Source: Anaerobiospirillum sp. NML120449
GTDB lineage: Bacteria > Pseudomonadota > Gammaproteobacteria > Enterobacterales > Succinivibrionaceae
Assembly: GCF_023051105.1 (NCBI RefSeq)
Contig: NZ_JALKIL010000017.1
Location: 1-64,000, forward strand
DNA: 64,000 bases
Reading direction: 5' to 3'
Shown here: positions 19,118-27,721 of the stretch, piece by piece
Position numbering within the stretch: position 1 is the stretch's first letter
Layout: each line of letters opens with the position of its first letter
Notes under the pieces: generated by a model
Seen by the model: the letters and a program-made list of their open reading frames with translations, nothing else
Database searches by the model: none
Told to the model about the DNA's origin: nothing
Translations under genes and position numbers: made by a program

Positions 19118-20110
19118 ATGGCACTTTACGTTAATACGAACGTAAGCAGCATCAATGCCCAGAGAAAGCTCAGTAATGCTACTCTGAACCTTAATACCAG
19201 CTATCAGCGCCTCGCTTCCGGCATGCGCATCAACTCTGCCAAAGATGACGCCGCCGGCCTTCAAATCTCCGACCGTCTTACCTCCCAGATTAACGGCCTT
19301 AACCAGGGTAACCGTAACACCAACGACGGCATTGCCTTAGCTCAGACCATTGAAGGTGCTCTCGACGAGACTACCCAAATGCTGCAGCGTATCCGCGTCC
19401 TGGCCGTTCAGTCCGCAAACGGCACCAACTCAGCCTCTGACCGCAAAGCTATCCAGCAGGAAGTTACCCAGCTTTCAGAAGAAATCAACCGTATTGCCCG
19501 CCAGACCACTTTTGCTGGCAATACCATTCTGAATGGTCCAAAGGATACGACCAATCAAAATGCATGGTTAAAAAATGCAACCAGCATCATTCCCAGTGCT
19601 GGTTCTGCCAATGCAGGAAAGATTATTTTCCAAGTAGGCGCTAATGCAGGTGATACTCTTACCTTAAACTGGAATGAGCCGTTTACGATGTCAGGCCTGG
19701 CCAAGATGGCCAATATCGGTGAAGCTAAAAATATTGCCGCGCAAGGATCAAAAGGTGTTGACCAAAATGGCATTGTTATCGATACAAACAAATCACTTGT
19801 TCGCTGGACTGTCTCCTCTGCTAAATTAGCAACTGATACACTGGCAAACATTGATAAGGTTATCCAGGCCGTAGACTCCAAGCGTGCAGGACTGGGCGCT
19901 TTACAGAATAGAATGGAGAGCGCTATCAGAAATCAGGCGGGTATTTCTGAGAATGAAGCCGATGCCCGCTCAAGAATCAGGGACACAGACTTCGCCGCTG
20001 AGACTGCGGCTCTGACCCAGGGCAACATCATCCAGCAGGCCTGTCAGACAGTCCTTGCTCAGGCCAACCAGCGCCCTACAATTGCTCTGAGCCTGTTAGG
20101 TCAAGGCTAA
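19118..20110 (+). CDS. flagellin Fla6 (subgroup B)
   Basis: A flagellin of 330 residues. The frame is open for 14 codons upstream (from 19076), but that extension runs through leader hairpin 2 and the GA-rich tract; all paralogs start at MALYVN, so 19118 is the start. It is marked by [25 protein letters not shown] and [18 protein letters not shown], a combination shared with Fla8, Fla11 and Fla13. The variable start GPKDTTNQNAWLKN is close to Fla8. Cys309 is the only cysteine, and the protein ends LLGQG. Confidence 0.96.
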   Translation: MALYVNTNVSSINAQRKLSNATLNLNTSYQRLASGMRINSAKDDAAGLQISDRLTSQINGLNQGNRNTNDGIALAQTIEGALDETTQMLQRIRVLAVQSANGTNSASDRKAIQQEVTQLSEEINRIARQTTFAGNTILNGPKDTTNQNAWLKNATSIIPSAGSANAGKIIFQVGANAGDTLTLNWNEPFTMSGLAKMANIGEAKNIAAQGSKGVDQNGIVIDTNKSLVRWTVSSAKLATDTLANIDKVIQAVDSKRAGLGALQNRMESAIRNQAGISENEADARSRIRDTDFAAETAALTQGNIIQQACQTVLAQANQRPTIALSLLGQG

Positions 20111-20147
20111 TAATCAATCAAATAAGCATATTTCTCTATCCCTTTTA

Positions 20148-20168
20148 GGCGAGCTGAGTCTCGCCTTT
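20148..20168 (+). terminator. Fla6 terminator
   Basis: GGCGAG-ctgagt-CTCGCCTTT, the same form as after Fla4 with a short T run. Confidence 0.65.
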
Positions 20169-20232
20169 AGGAGCAGATAGAGCTTTGATGTACTTTCAGC
20201 GCAGATCTGATAAGTACCATTTAGAGAGAATA

Positions 20233-20295
20233 GACAGTTGCAGCTGTCCGATTTGCCGCATGCACGGCAAATCCAAGAGAGAGAGAGTATGAATT
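20233..20295 (+). promoter_or_regulatory. Fla7 structured leader
   Basis: Hairpin 1 at 20233-20248; hairpin 2 is GATTTGCCG/CGGCAAATC (20250-20273). No sigma-54 element upstream. Confidence 0.7.
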
Positions 20296-21279
20296 ATGGC
20301 ACTTTACGTTAATACAAACGTCAGCAGCATCAATGCGCAGAGAAAGCTCAGTAATGCTACCCTGAACCTTAACACCAGCTACCAGAGACTTGCTTCTGGT
20401 ATGCGTATTAACTCCGCCAAAGACGACGCTGCAGGTCTTCAAATCTCCGACCGCTTAACCTCTCAGATTAACGGCCTCAATCAGGGCAACCGTAACACTA
20501 ACGACGGTATTGCTTTAGCTCAGACCATTGAAGGTGCACTCGACGAGACCACCTCCATGCTCCAGCGCATCCGTGTTCTGGCCGTACAGTCTGCCAACGG
20601 CACCAACTCAGCCTCTGATCGCAAAGCTATCCAGGAAGAAGTAACCCAGCTCTCCCAGGAAATCAACCGAATTGCCCGCCAGACTACTTTTGCAGGCAAC
20701 ACCATTCTTAATGGTTCAAATAATCCAACTGGAACAGGTCACTTAAAAGAAACAAAAAGCATCATTCCAAGTGCAGGATCAGCAAATGCTGGCAAGATAA
20801 TATTTCAGGTAGGCGCTAATGCTGGAGATACACTTGCCCTAAACTGGTCCGAAGCCTTTACCATGTCCGGTCTCGCTAAGATGGCACAGCTTGGCGAGGC
20901 TTTAAAAATTGGCAATGCAAATGCCGGTAAGAATGGCCTTGTAATCAGCGCCGCAAACTCTAAAGATCAGGTAAGATGGACAGTGTCATCTGCATCATTA
21001 GCTACTTATACCTTGGCTAATATTGATGCAGTTATTCAGGCTGTTGATTCCAAACGTGCAGGCCTTGGCGCTTTACAGAACAGAATGGAGAGCGCTATCC
21101 GAAATCAGGCCGGTATTTCTGAGAATGAGGCCGATGCCCGTTCAAGAATCAGAGAAACAGACTTCGCAGCTGAGACCGCTGCTCTAACCCAGGGCAATAT
21201 CATTCAGCAGGCCTGCCAGACCGTTCTTGCACAGGCCAACCAGCGCCCTACTATCGCTCTGAGCCTCTTAGGTCAGTAA
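20296..21279 (+). CDS. flagellin Fla7 (subgroup B)
   Basis: A flagellin of 327 residues and the second gene of the second tandem unit, equivalent to Fla5. The variable segment starts [16 protein letters not shown] and continues with a private stretch, [19 protein letters not shown]. One conservative change, RIRETDF for RIRDTDF, breaks an otherwise invariant motif. Cys307 is its only cysteine. Ends LLGQ. The leader is identical in type to those of Fla5 and Fla9. Confidence 0.97.
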   Translation: MALYVNTNVSSINAQRKLSNATLNLNTSYQRLASGMRINSAKDDAAGLQISDRLTSQINGLNQGNRNTNDGIALAQTIEGALDETTSMLQRIRVLAVQSANGTNSASDRKAIQEEVTQLSQEINRIARQTTFAGNTILNGSNNPTGTGHLKETKSIIPSAGSANAGKIIFQVGANAGDTLALNWSEAFTMSGLAKMAQLGEALKIGNANAGKNGLVISAANSKDQVRWTVSSASLATYTLANIDAVIQAVDSKRAGLGALQNRMESAIRNQAGISENEADARSRIRETDFAAETAALTQGNIIQQACQTVLAQANQRPTIALSLLGQ

Positions 21280-21315
21280 GCTCAATAGATTAATCACTTT
21301 CTCTTTATCGTTCAT

Positions 21316-21338
21316 GGCGGGCTATTGGCTCGCCTTCT
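21316..21338 (+). terminator. Fla7 terminator
   Basis: GGCGGGC-tattg-GCTCGCC then TTCTT. Confidence 0.75.
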
Positions 21339-21561
21339 TAAGAGCGAAGAGAAGTAATATGGATATACAGTTTCACTCGTGGATACAGTGCATATAGGCA
21401 TGACGAAGTTCTGTGGTTTGATATTGAAACCAGATCATAAGCATCGCACACATGTCATCCGTCAGACCCATGAAATAGATGCTTCAAAAAGTATCCATTG
21501 AAACAGTTTATGTCAGTCGTTCAGGCTGATATTTATCAGATCTCTTTCTCTTTTGAAATAA

Positions 21562-21584
21562 GGCGAGCGCAAGCTCGCCTTTTT
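21562..21584 (+). terminator. orphan flagellin-type terminator (copy 2)
   Basis: GGCGAGC-gcaa-GCTCGCC plus five T, with lead-in CTCTTTCTCTTTT but no flagellin before it. Confidence 0.8.
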
Positions 21585-21601
21585 CATGCATCCGGGCATC
21601 A

Positions 21602-21617
21602 TGGCTTGCTAATTGCT
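21602..21617 (+). promoter_or_regulatory. sigma-54 promoter of Fla8
   Basis: TGGCTTGCTAATTGCT with exact -24/-12 spacing. Confidence 0.8.
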
Positions 21618-21651
21618 TGTTTTTTGACATCTATTCCAATTAAGAGAGAGC

Positions 21652-21715
21652 GACAGTTGCAGCTGTCTAATTATTGCCGCAAGACGGCAAGACAAACAAA
21701 GAGAGAGAGTGGAAT
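21652..21715 (+). promoter_or_regulatory. Fla8 structured leader
   Basis: Hairpin 1 at 21652-21667; hairpin 2 TTGCCG-caaga-CGGCAA follows. GTG lies at -7. Confidence 0.75.
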
Positions 21716-22711
21716 ATGGCACTTTACGTTAATACGAACGTAAGCAGCATCAATGCTCAGAGAAAGCTCAGTAATGCTACTCTGAACCTTAATACCAGCT
21801 ATCAGCGCCTCGCTTCCGGTATGCGCATCAATTCTGCCAAAGATGACGCCGCCGGCCTGCAGATATCCGACCGTCTTACCTCCCAGATTAACGGCCTTAA
21901 CCAGGGCAACCGCAACACTAATGACGGCATTGCCTTAGCTCAGACCATTGAAGGTGCTCTCGACGAGACTACCTCAATGCTGCAGCGTATCCGTGTACTG
22001 GCCGTGCAGTCCGCCAACGGCACCAACTCAGCTGCTGACCGCAAAGCCATCCAGCAGGAAGTTACCCAGCTTTCAGAAGAAATCAACCGTATTGCCCGTC
22101 AGACTACATTTGCTGGTAACACCATTCTTAATGGTCCAAAAGACACGAAAAATGCAAATGCATGGTTACAGAATCCTAATAGCATTATTCCAAGTGCTGG
22201 CTCAGCAAACGAGGGCAAAATAGTATTCCAGGTGGGAGCTAATGCTGGCGATACTCTTACATTGAACTGGAAAGAGCCATTCACAATGTCTGGCTTAGCC
22301 GCAATGGCAAACATCGGACAAGCCAAAGATATAACTGGTGCAACTGGCTCAAAAGCTGTCGACTCAAATGGCATTGTTATCGATGGCAATAAATCACTCG
22401 TTCGCTGGACAGTTTCCTCTGCAAAATTAGCTACTGATACTCTGGCAAACATTGACAAGGTTATCCAGGCTGTTGATTCCAAGCGTGCAGGACTGGGAGC
22501 TTTACAGAACAGAATGGAAAGTGCTATCCGCAACCAGGCCGGTATTTCCGAAAATGAAGCCGATGCCCGCTCAAGAATTCGAGACACAGACTTCGCCGCT
22601 GAAACCGCAGCTCTTACCCAGGGCAACATCATCCAGCAAGCCTGCCAGACTGTTTTAGCCCAGGCCAATCAGCGCCCAACAATTGCTTTGAGCCTGTTAG
22701 GTCAAGGCTAA
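21716..22711 (+). CDS. flagellin Fla8 (subgroup B)
   Basis: A flagellin of 331 residues and the longest of array 1 after Fla2. As for Fla6, a 14-codon upstream extension (from 21674) is rejected because it covers the leader. The middle (GPKDTKNANAWLQNPNS, then GQAKDITGATGSKAVDSNG) is nearest to Fla6. A private change is [10 protein letters not shown] for [10 protein letters not shown]. It carries QQEVTQLSEE and [14 protein letters not shown]. Cys310 is its only cysteine, and it ends LLGQG. Confidence 0.96.
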   Translation: MALYVNTNVSSINAQRKLSNATLNLNTSYQRLASGMRINSAKDDAAGLQISDRLTSQINGLNQGNRNTNDGIALAQTIEGALDETTSMLQRIRVLAVQSANGTNSAADRKAIQQEVTQLSEEINRIARQTTFAGNTILNGPKDTKNANAWLQNPNSIIPSAGSANEGKIVFQVGANAGDTLTLNWKEPFTMSGLAAMANIGQAKDITGATGSKAVDSNGIVIDGNKSLVRWTVSSAKLATDTLANIDKVIQAVDSKRAGLGALQNRMESAIRNQAGISENEADARSRIRDTDFAAETAALTQGNIIQQACQTVLAQANQRPTIALSLLGQG

Positions 22712-22748
22712 GAATCAAACAAATAAGCATATTTCTCTATCCCTTTTA

Positions 22749-22769
22749 GGCGAGCTGAGGCTCGCCTTT
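22749..22769 (+). terminator. Fla8 terminator
   Basis: GGCGAGC-tgag-GCTCGCCTTT with a short T run. Confidence 0.7.
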
Positions 22770-22833
22770 AGGAGCAGATAGAGCTTTGATGTACTTTCAG
22801 CGCAGATCTGATAAGTACCATTGAGAGAGAATA

Positions 22834-22894
22834 GACAGTTGCAGCTGTCCGATTTGCCGCATGCACGGCAAATCCAAGAGAGAGAGTATGAATT
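22834..22894 (+). promoter_or_regulatory. Fla9 structured leader
   Basis: Hairpin 1 at 22834-22849; hairpin 2 is GATTTGCCG/CGGCAAATC (22851-22874). No sigma-54 element upstream. Confidence 0.7.
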
Positions 22895-23878
22895 ATGGCA
22901 CTTTACGTTAATACAAACGTCAGCAGCATCAATGCTCAAAGAAAGCTCAGTAATGCTACCCTGAACCTCAACACCAGCTACCAGAGACTGGCTTCTGGTA
23001 TGCGTATTAACTCTGCCAAAGACGACGCTGCAGGACTTCAAATCTCCGACCGTCTTACCTCCCAGATCAACGGCCTCAATCAGGGCAACCGTAACACCAA
23101 CGACGGTATCGCCTTAGCTCAGACCATTGAAGGCGCTCTCGACGAGACCACCTCCATGCTCCAGCGCATCCGTGTTCTGGCCGTACAGTCCGCTAACGGT
23201 ACTAACTCTGCCTCTGATCGTAAAGCTATCCAAGAAGAAGTTACCCAGCTCTCCCAGGAAATCAACCGCATTGCCCGCCAGACTACCTTCGCCGGCAACA
23301 CCATCCTTAACGGCCCAAAGAATAATGCCGCTGACTATACCAAAAATCCTACCAGCATTATTCCAAGTGCAGGCGCTGCAAATGCTGGAAAAATTGTATT
23401 CCAAGTAGGTGCTAATGCAGGCGATACTCTTACTTTAAACTGGGGGGATCCTTTCACTATGTCAGGCCTGGCCAAAATGGCTGGCATTGGTGAAGCTAAA
23501 AACCTAGGTAACGGTTCAGCAGGTTTGAACACTAACGGAATACTAATAGAACGTAACGGCAAATCTCAGGTACGTTGGACTGTATCCACAGCAAAGCTGG
23601 CTACTGACACGCTGGCTAATATCGACAAGGTTATCCAGGCTGTAGACTCCAAGCGTGCAGGACTGGGCGCTTTACAGAACAGAATGGAGAGTGCTATCCG
23701 CAATCAAGCCGGTATTTCCGAGAATGAGGCAGATGCCCGCTCAAGAATCAGGGACACAGACTTCGCCGCTGAGACCGCCGCCCTTACCCAGGGCAACATC
23801 ATTCAGCAGGCCTGCCAGACCGTTCTTGCACAGGCCAACCAGCGCCCTACTATCGCTCTGAGCCTCTTAGGCCAGTAA
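22895..23878 (+). CDS. flagellin Fla9 (subgroup B, mosaic)
   Basis: A flagellin of 327 residues and the second gene of the third unit. By position it should resemble Fla5 and Fla7. The N-terminal block does ([10 protein letters not shown]), but its middle does not: GPKNNAADYTKNPTSIIPS resembles Fla13, and the C-terminal side ([16 protein letters not shown]) resembles Fla6 and Fla8. This is a good example of cassette exchange. Private features are GEAKNLGNGSAGLN and LIERNGKSQVRW. Cys307 is the only cysteine. Confidence 0.97.
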   Translation: MALYVNTNVSSINAQRKLSNATLNLNTSYQRLASGMRINSAKDDAAGLQISDRLTSQINGLNQGNRNTNDGIALAQTIEGALDETTSMLQRIRVLAVQSANGTNSASDRKAIQEEVTQLSQEINRIARQTTFAGNTILNGPKNNAADYTKNPTSIIPSAGAANAGKIVFQVGANAGDTLTLNWGDPFTMSGLAKMAGIGEAKNLGNGSAGLNTNGILIERNGKSQVRWTVSTAKLATDTLANIDKVIQAVDSKRAGLGALQNRMESAIRNQAGISENEADARSRIRDTDFAAETAALTQGNIIQQACQTVLAQANQRPTIALSLLGQ

Positions 23879-23915
23879 GCTCAATAGATTAATCACTTTC
23901 TCTTTATCGTTCAGA

Positions 23916-23937
23916 GCGGGCCACTGGCTCGCCTTCT
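23916..23937 (+). terminator. Fla9 terminator
   Basis: GCGGGCC-act-GGCTCGC then CTTCTT, with one G-T pair. Confidence 0.65.
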
Positions 23938-24158
23938 TAAGATCAAAGAGAAATAATACGAATATACAGTTTCAGTCTTGGATACAGTGCAAGTAGGCAT
24001 GTCATAGCTAATTGGTTGGATGTTGATACCAGATTATGAGCATCGCTCACATGCAAGGCGTCAGACTTTTGAGATTGATGCTTCAAAAAGTATCCATTAA
24101 CATAGTTTCTCAGTCGTTCAGGCTGATACTTATCAGATCTCTTTCTCTTTTGAAATAA

Positions 24159-24180
24159 GGCGAGCGCAAGCTCGCCTTTT
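24159..24180 (+). terminator. orphan flagellin-type terminator (copy 3)
   Basis: GGCGAGC-gcaa-GCTCGCC plus T run, with lead-in CTCTTTCTCTTTT and no preceding flagellin. Confidence 0.8.
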
Positions 24181-24198
24181 TCATGTATAAGGCAATTA

Positions 24199-24214
24199 TG
24201 GCTTACTAATTGCT
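24199..24214 (+). promoter_or_regulatory. sigma-54 promoter of Fla10
   Basis: TGGCTTACTAATTGCT with exact -24/-12 spacing. It is the last such element in array 1. Confidence 0.8.
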
Positions 24215-24248
24215 TGTTTTTTGACACCTAATCCAATTAAGAGAGAAA

Positions 24249-24321
24249 GACAGTTGCAGCTGTCGAAATATTGCCGCAATACGGCAAGACAAACTAAGAG
24301 AGAAAGAGAGAGTATTTAAAA
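24249..24321 (+). promoter_or_regulatory. Fla10 structured leader
   Basis: Hairpin 1 at 24249-24264; hairpin 2 is TTGCCG-caata-CGGCAA (24271-24287). The start region is GTATTTAAAAATG, without the start-like codon at -7. Confidence 0.75.
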
Positions 24322-25305
24322 ATGGCACTTTATGTTAATACAAACGTCAGCAGCATTAATGCGCAAAGAAAGCTCAGTAATGCTACCCTGAACCTCAATA
24401 CCAGCTACCAGAGACTCGCATCTGGTATGCGTATTAACTCTGCCAAAGACGACGCTGCAGGACTTCAAATCTCCGACCGTCTCACCTCCCAGATCAACGG
24501 CCTCAATCAGGGCAACCGTAACACTAACGACGGTATCGCCTTAGCTCAGACCATTGAAGGTGCTCTCGATGAGACCACCTCAATGCTGCAGCGTATCCGT
24601 GTACTGGCCGTACAGTCCGCTAACGGAACCAATTCCCAGTCCGACCGCAAGGCAATCCAGGAAGAAGTAACCCAGCTCTCTCAGGAAATCAACCGTATTG
24701 CCCGCCAGACCACCTTTGCAGGTAACACCATCCTCAACGGCTCTAACCACCCTAGTGGTCAGGATCACTTAAAAGAGACCAAAAGTATCATTCCAAGTGC
24801 AGGCTCCGCTAATGCTGGCAAGATTATCTTCCAGGTTGGCGCAAATGCTGGCGATACTCTGGCCTTGAACTGGTCCGAAGCCTTTACTATGTCTGGCCTT
24901 GCCAAAATGGCAAATCTTGGACAGGCAGTTGATGCAACGAACAAAAACAATCCAGCCAAAAATGGCATTGTTGTAGACGGAAATGCTAAAGATCAGGTTC
25001 GCTGGACCGTATCTTCTGCGTCCAATGCCCAATATACCCTTGCAAATATCGATGCCGTAATTAAGGCCGTAGACTCCAAGCGTGCTGGACTGGGCGCTTT
25101 ACAAAACAGAATGGAAAGTGCTATTCGTAATCAGGCAGGTATTTCTGAGAATGAGGCTGATGCCCGCTCAAGAATCAGAGACACAGACTTCGCCGCTGAG
25201 ACCGCAGCCCTGACTCAGGGCAACATCATCCAGCAGGCCTGTCAGACAGTCCTTGCTCAGGCCAACCAGCGCCCTACTATTGCACTTAGCCTCTTAGGCC
25301 AGTAA
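24322..25305 (+). CDS. flagellin Fla10 (subgroup B)
   Basis: A flagellin of 327 residues. The sigma-54 element places it as first gene of a fourth unit, but its coding sequence is of the second-gene type (GSNHPSGQDHLKETKS, as in Fla5 and Fla7; LLGQ end). This suggests that a deletion between neighbouring units joined a first-gene promoter to a second-gene body. Private changes are NGTNSQSDRK, SSASNAQYTLANID and VIKAVDSK. Cys307 is its only cysteine. Confidence 0.97.
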   Translation: MALYVNTNVSSINAQRKLSNATLNLNTSYQRLASGMRINSAKDDAAGLQISDRLTSQINGLNQGNRNTNDGIALAQTIEGALDETTSMLQRIRVLAVQSANGTNSQSDRKAIQEEVTQLSQEINRIARQTTFAGNTILNGSNHPSGQDHLKETKSIIPSAGSANAGKIIFQVGANAGDTLALNWSEAFTMSGLAKMANLGQAVDATNKNNPAKNGIVVDGNAKDQVRWTVSSASNAQYTLANIDAVIKAVDSKRAGLGALQNRMESAIRNQAGISENEADARSRIRDTDFAAETAALTQGNIIQQACQTVLAQANQRPTIALSLLGQ

Positions 25306-25334
25306 TCAAACAAACAGAACACATTTACAGCTCA

Positions 25335-25355
25335 GGGCGACTCATTGCCTCGCCC
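25335..25355 (+). terminator. Fla10 terminator-like hairpin
   Basis: GGGCGA-ctcattgcc-TCGCCC followed by TCTAAT; weak T run. Confidence 0.5.
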
Positions 25356-25377
25356 TCTAATATGAGCAAAGAGAAGA

Positions 25378-25484
25378 AAGACGCATCCTAAGCGTCTTAT
25401 AGTTCGCAAAGAGAGCGAACCGACAGTTGCAGCTGTCAGATATGCCTGAAACCGGCATATCTTTAAGAGAGAGAGTATTTAAAA
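25378..25484 (+). promoter_or_regulatory. Fla11 long leader with four hairpins
   Basis: In order: AAGACGC/GCGTCTT (25378-25398), GTTCGC-aaagaga-GCGAAC (25402-25420), hairpin 1 GACAG-TTGCAG-CTGTC (25422-25437), and hairpin 2 AGATATGCC/GGCATATCT (25438-25462). The last is a compensated version of the AGATTTGC stem of Fla13. No sigma-54 element is present. Confidence 0.75.
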
Positions 25485-26471
25485 ATGGCACTTTATGTTA
25501 ATACAAACGTAAGCAGCATTAATGCGCAAAGAAAGCTCAGTAATGCTACCCTGAACCTGAACACCAGCTACCAGCGACTCGCCTCTGGTATGCGTATTAA
25601 CTCTGCCAAAGACGACGCTGCAGGTCTTCAAATCTCCGACCGTCTCACCTCCCAGATCAACGGCCTTAACCAGGGTAACCGTAACACCAATGACGGTATC
25701 GCCTTAGCTCAAACCATTGAAGGTGCTCTGGACGAGACCACCTCAATGCTGCAGCGCATTCGTGTACTGGCCGTACAGTCCGCTAACGGTACCAACTCCG
25801 CATCCGACCGCAAGGCTATACAGCAGGAGGTCACCCAGCTTTCTGAAGAGATTAATCGCATTGCCCGCCAAACTACATTCGCAGGTAACACCATCCTCAA
25901 TGGTCCTAATACACCTAATGGAACCGGTTATTTAAAAGAAACTAAGAGCCTTATTCCTAGTGCAGGCTCCGCAAATGCCGGTAAAATTGTGTTCCAGGTA
26001 GGAGCTAATGCCGGAGATACTCTTACTTTAAACTGGAATGACCCATTCACTATGTCTGGACTGGCCAAATTAGCGCAGATAGGCGAAGCAAAGAACATAG
26101 CTAATGGATCAGGCGGCGTCGGTCAGAATGGTATAGTAATAGATGGCGGCGCGAAATCCTTAGTTCGTTGGACTGTTTCCTCTGCTAAGTTAGCTACTGA
26201 TACCCTTGCAAACATTGATAAGGTAATCCAGGCCGTAGACTCCAAGCGTGCTGGACTGGGCGCTTTACAGAACAGAATGGAAAGTGCTATTCGTAATCAG
26301 GCAGGTATTTCTGAGAATGAGGCCGATGCCCGCTCAAGAATCAGAGACACAGACTTCGCCGCTGAGACAGCAGCGCTTACCCAGGGCAACATCATCCAGC
26401 AGGCCTGCCAGACCGTTCTTGCACAGGCCAACCAGCGCCCTACTATTGCACTTAGCCTCTTGGGCCAGTAA
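25485..26471 (+). CDS. flagellin Fla11 (subgroup B)
   Basis: A flagellin of 328 residues. The middle begins GPNTPNGTGYLKETKSLIPS, partly like Fla5/7/10, and then switches to the Fla6/8/13 type ([16 protein letters not shown]), with QQEVTQLSEE on the N-terminal side. It carries AKLAQIGEAKNIANGSGGV, with leucine where others have methionine in AKMA. Cys308 is the only cysteine. It begins the last sub-array (Fla11-13), spaced 1167 and 1176 bp and served by longer four-hairpin leaders. Confidence 0.97.
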   Translation: MALYVNTNVSSINAQRKLSNATLNLNTSYQRLASGMRINSAKDDAAGLQISDRLTSQINGLNQGNRNTNDGIALAQTIEGALDETTSMLQRIRVLAVQSANGTNSASDRKAIQQEVTQLSEEINRIARQTTFAGNTILNGPNTPNGTGYLKETKSLIPSAGSANAGKIVFQVGANAGDTLTLNWNDPFTMSGLAKLAQIGEAKNIANGSGGVGQNGIVIDGGAKSLVRWTVSSAKLATDTLANIDKVIQAVDSKRAGLGALQNRMESAIRNQAGISENEADARSRIRDTDFAAETAALTQGNIIQQACQTVLAQANQRPTIALSLLGQ

Positions 26472-26500
26472 TCAAACAAACAGAACATATTTACAGCTCA

Positions 26501-26524
26501 GGGCGACCCATTCCCTCGCCCTTT
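26501..26524 (+). terminator. Fla11 terminator-like hairpin
   Basis: GGGCGA-cccattccc-TCGCCC then TTT. Confidence 0.55.
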
Positions 26525-26544
26525 AATATGAGCAAAGATGAAGA

Positions 26545-26651
26545 AGGACGCATCCCAAGCGTCCTATAGTTCGCAAAGAGAGCGAACCGACAGTTGCAGC
26601 TGTCAGATATGACCAGGTAAGGCATATCTTTAAGAGAGAGAGTATTTAAAA
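26545..26651 (+). promoter_or_regulatory. Fla12 long leader with four hairpins
   Basis: AGGACGC/GCGTCCT (26545-26565), a compensated variant of the Fla11 stem; GTTCGC/GCGAAC (26569-26587); hairpin 1 (26589-26604); hairpin 2 AGATATG/CATATCT (26605-26629). Confidence 0.7.
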
Positions 26652-27641
26652 ATGGCACTTTACGTTAATACCAACATCAGCAGCATCAATGCGCAAAGAA
26701 AGCTCAGTAATGCTACCCTGAACCTGAACACCAGCTACCAGCGACTCGCCTCTGGTATGCGTATTAACTCTGCCAAAGACGACGCTGCAGGTCTTCAAAT
26801 CTCCGACCGACTCACCTCCCAGATCAACGGCCTCAATCAGGGCAACCGTAACACCAACGACGGTATTGCCTTAGCTCAGACTATTGAAGGCGCTCTCGAC
26901 GAGACCACCTCAATGCTGCAGCGTATTCGTGTACTTGCCGTACAGTCCGCAAACGGCACCAACTCAGCATCCGACCGCAAAGCGATACAGGAAGAAGTAA
27001 CTCAGCTCTCCCAAGAGATTAACCGTATTGCCCGTCAGACTACATTTGCTGGTAACACAATTCTTAATGGTCCAATGGTAAATGGTAAAGGCAACTATCT
27101 TGATAACCCTAACAGCCTTATACCTAATGCTGGCCCAGGAAAAAACTCAGTTATTTTCCAGGTCGGAGCAAACGCAGGCGATACCCTGACTCTGAGCTGG
27201 GCGGACCCGTTCACATTATCAGGTCTTGCCGTCATGGCTGGTCTAGGAGCAGCAAAGAATATCACAGGCAACGACAAAGATGCTAAAAATGGCATTGTCG
27301 TAGACGGAGCTGATGATAAAGCTAAAGCTCAAGTTCGTTTTACCGTTTCCGCAGCATCGCTTGCCACTTACACTCTTGCAAACATCGACAAGGTCATTCA
27401 GGCCGTAGACTCCAAGCGTGCAGGTCTTGGCGCTTTACAGAACAGAATGGAGAGCGCAATTCGTAATCAGGCCGGTATTTCTGAGAATGAGGCTGATGCC
27501 CGCTCAAGAATCAGGGACACAGACTTCGCCGCTGAGACTGCAGCTCTTACTCAGGGCAATATCATCCAGCAGGCCTGCCAGACAGTTTTAGCTCAGGCCA
27601 ACCAGCGCCCTACTATTGCACTGAGCCTGTTAGGTCAGTAA
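26652..27641 (+). CDS. flagellin Fla12 (subgroup B)
   Basis: A flagellin of 329 residues, beginning [11 protein letters not shown] (isoleucine for valine, shared only with Fla13). Its middle ([27 protein letters not shown]) is closest to that of Fla3 of subgroup A, followed by a private charged stretch, [16 protein letters not shown], where others have RWTVS. Cys309 is its only cysteine. This is further evidence that middle cassettes move between subgroups. Confidence 0.97.
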   Translation: MALYVNTNISSINAQRKLSNATLNLNTSYQRLASGMRINSAKDDAAGLQISDRLTSQINGLNQGNRNTNDGIALAQTIEGALDETTSMLQRIRVLAVQSANGTNSASDRKAIQEEVTQLSQEINRIARQTTFAGNTILNGPMVNGKGNYLDNPNSLIPNAGPGKNSVIFQVGANAGDTLTLSWADPFTLSGLAVMAGLGAAKNITGNDKDAKNGIVVDGADDKAKAQVRFTVSAASLATYTLANIDKVIQAVDSKRAGLGALQNRMESAIRNQAGISENEADARSRIRDTDFAAETAALTQGNIIQQACQTVLAQANQRPTIALSLLGQ

Positions 27642-27679
27642 TCAAACATCAGATATCCAGGTTTCTCTTTATCGTTCAG

Positions 27680-27703
27680 GGCGGGCAACAAAGCCCGCCT
27701 TTC
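27680..27703 (+). terminator. Fla12 terminator
   Basis: GGCGGGC-aacaaa-GCCCGCC then TTTCT. Confidence 0.75.
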
Positions 27704-27721
27704 TAAGAACACAGAGACCGA

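Larger units (their letters stand above)
21280..21715. other. 436-bp spacer, second copy, with orphan terminator
   Basis: No gene. It is homologous to 18684-19117: Fla7 terminator, an AT-rich segment with GGATACAGTG and AGTATCCATTGA, a second terminator (21562-21584), then the sigma-54 element and leader of Fla8. Sequence between the fixed points has diverged more than the flanking flagellins. Confidence 0.65.
16422..24198. repeat. three tandem copies of a 2.59-kb two-flagellin unit
   Basis: Unit boundaries taken at the sigma-54 elements are 16422, 19004, 21602 and 24199, giving steps of 2582, 2598 and 2597 bp. Each unit holds sigma-54 element, leader, flagellin (Fla4, 6, 8), terminator, second leader, flagellin (Fla5, 7, 9), terminator, then a 240-bp spacer with an orphan terminator. 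Fla10 begins an incomplete fourth unit. This is direct evidence of block duplication rather than one-gene growth. Confidence 0.9.
23879..24321. other. 443-bp spacer, third copy, with orphan terminator
   Basis: No gene. It is the third homologue of the spacer at 18684-19117, with Fla9 terminator, the AGTATCCATTAA segment, a second terminator (24159-24180), then the sigma-54 element and leader of Fla10. Confidence 0.65.

Noticed and set aside
22099-22668. 189-codon minus-strand frame
   Set aside because: Antisense to Fla8; similar frames appear opposite several flagellins because of their codon use.
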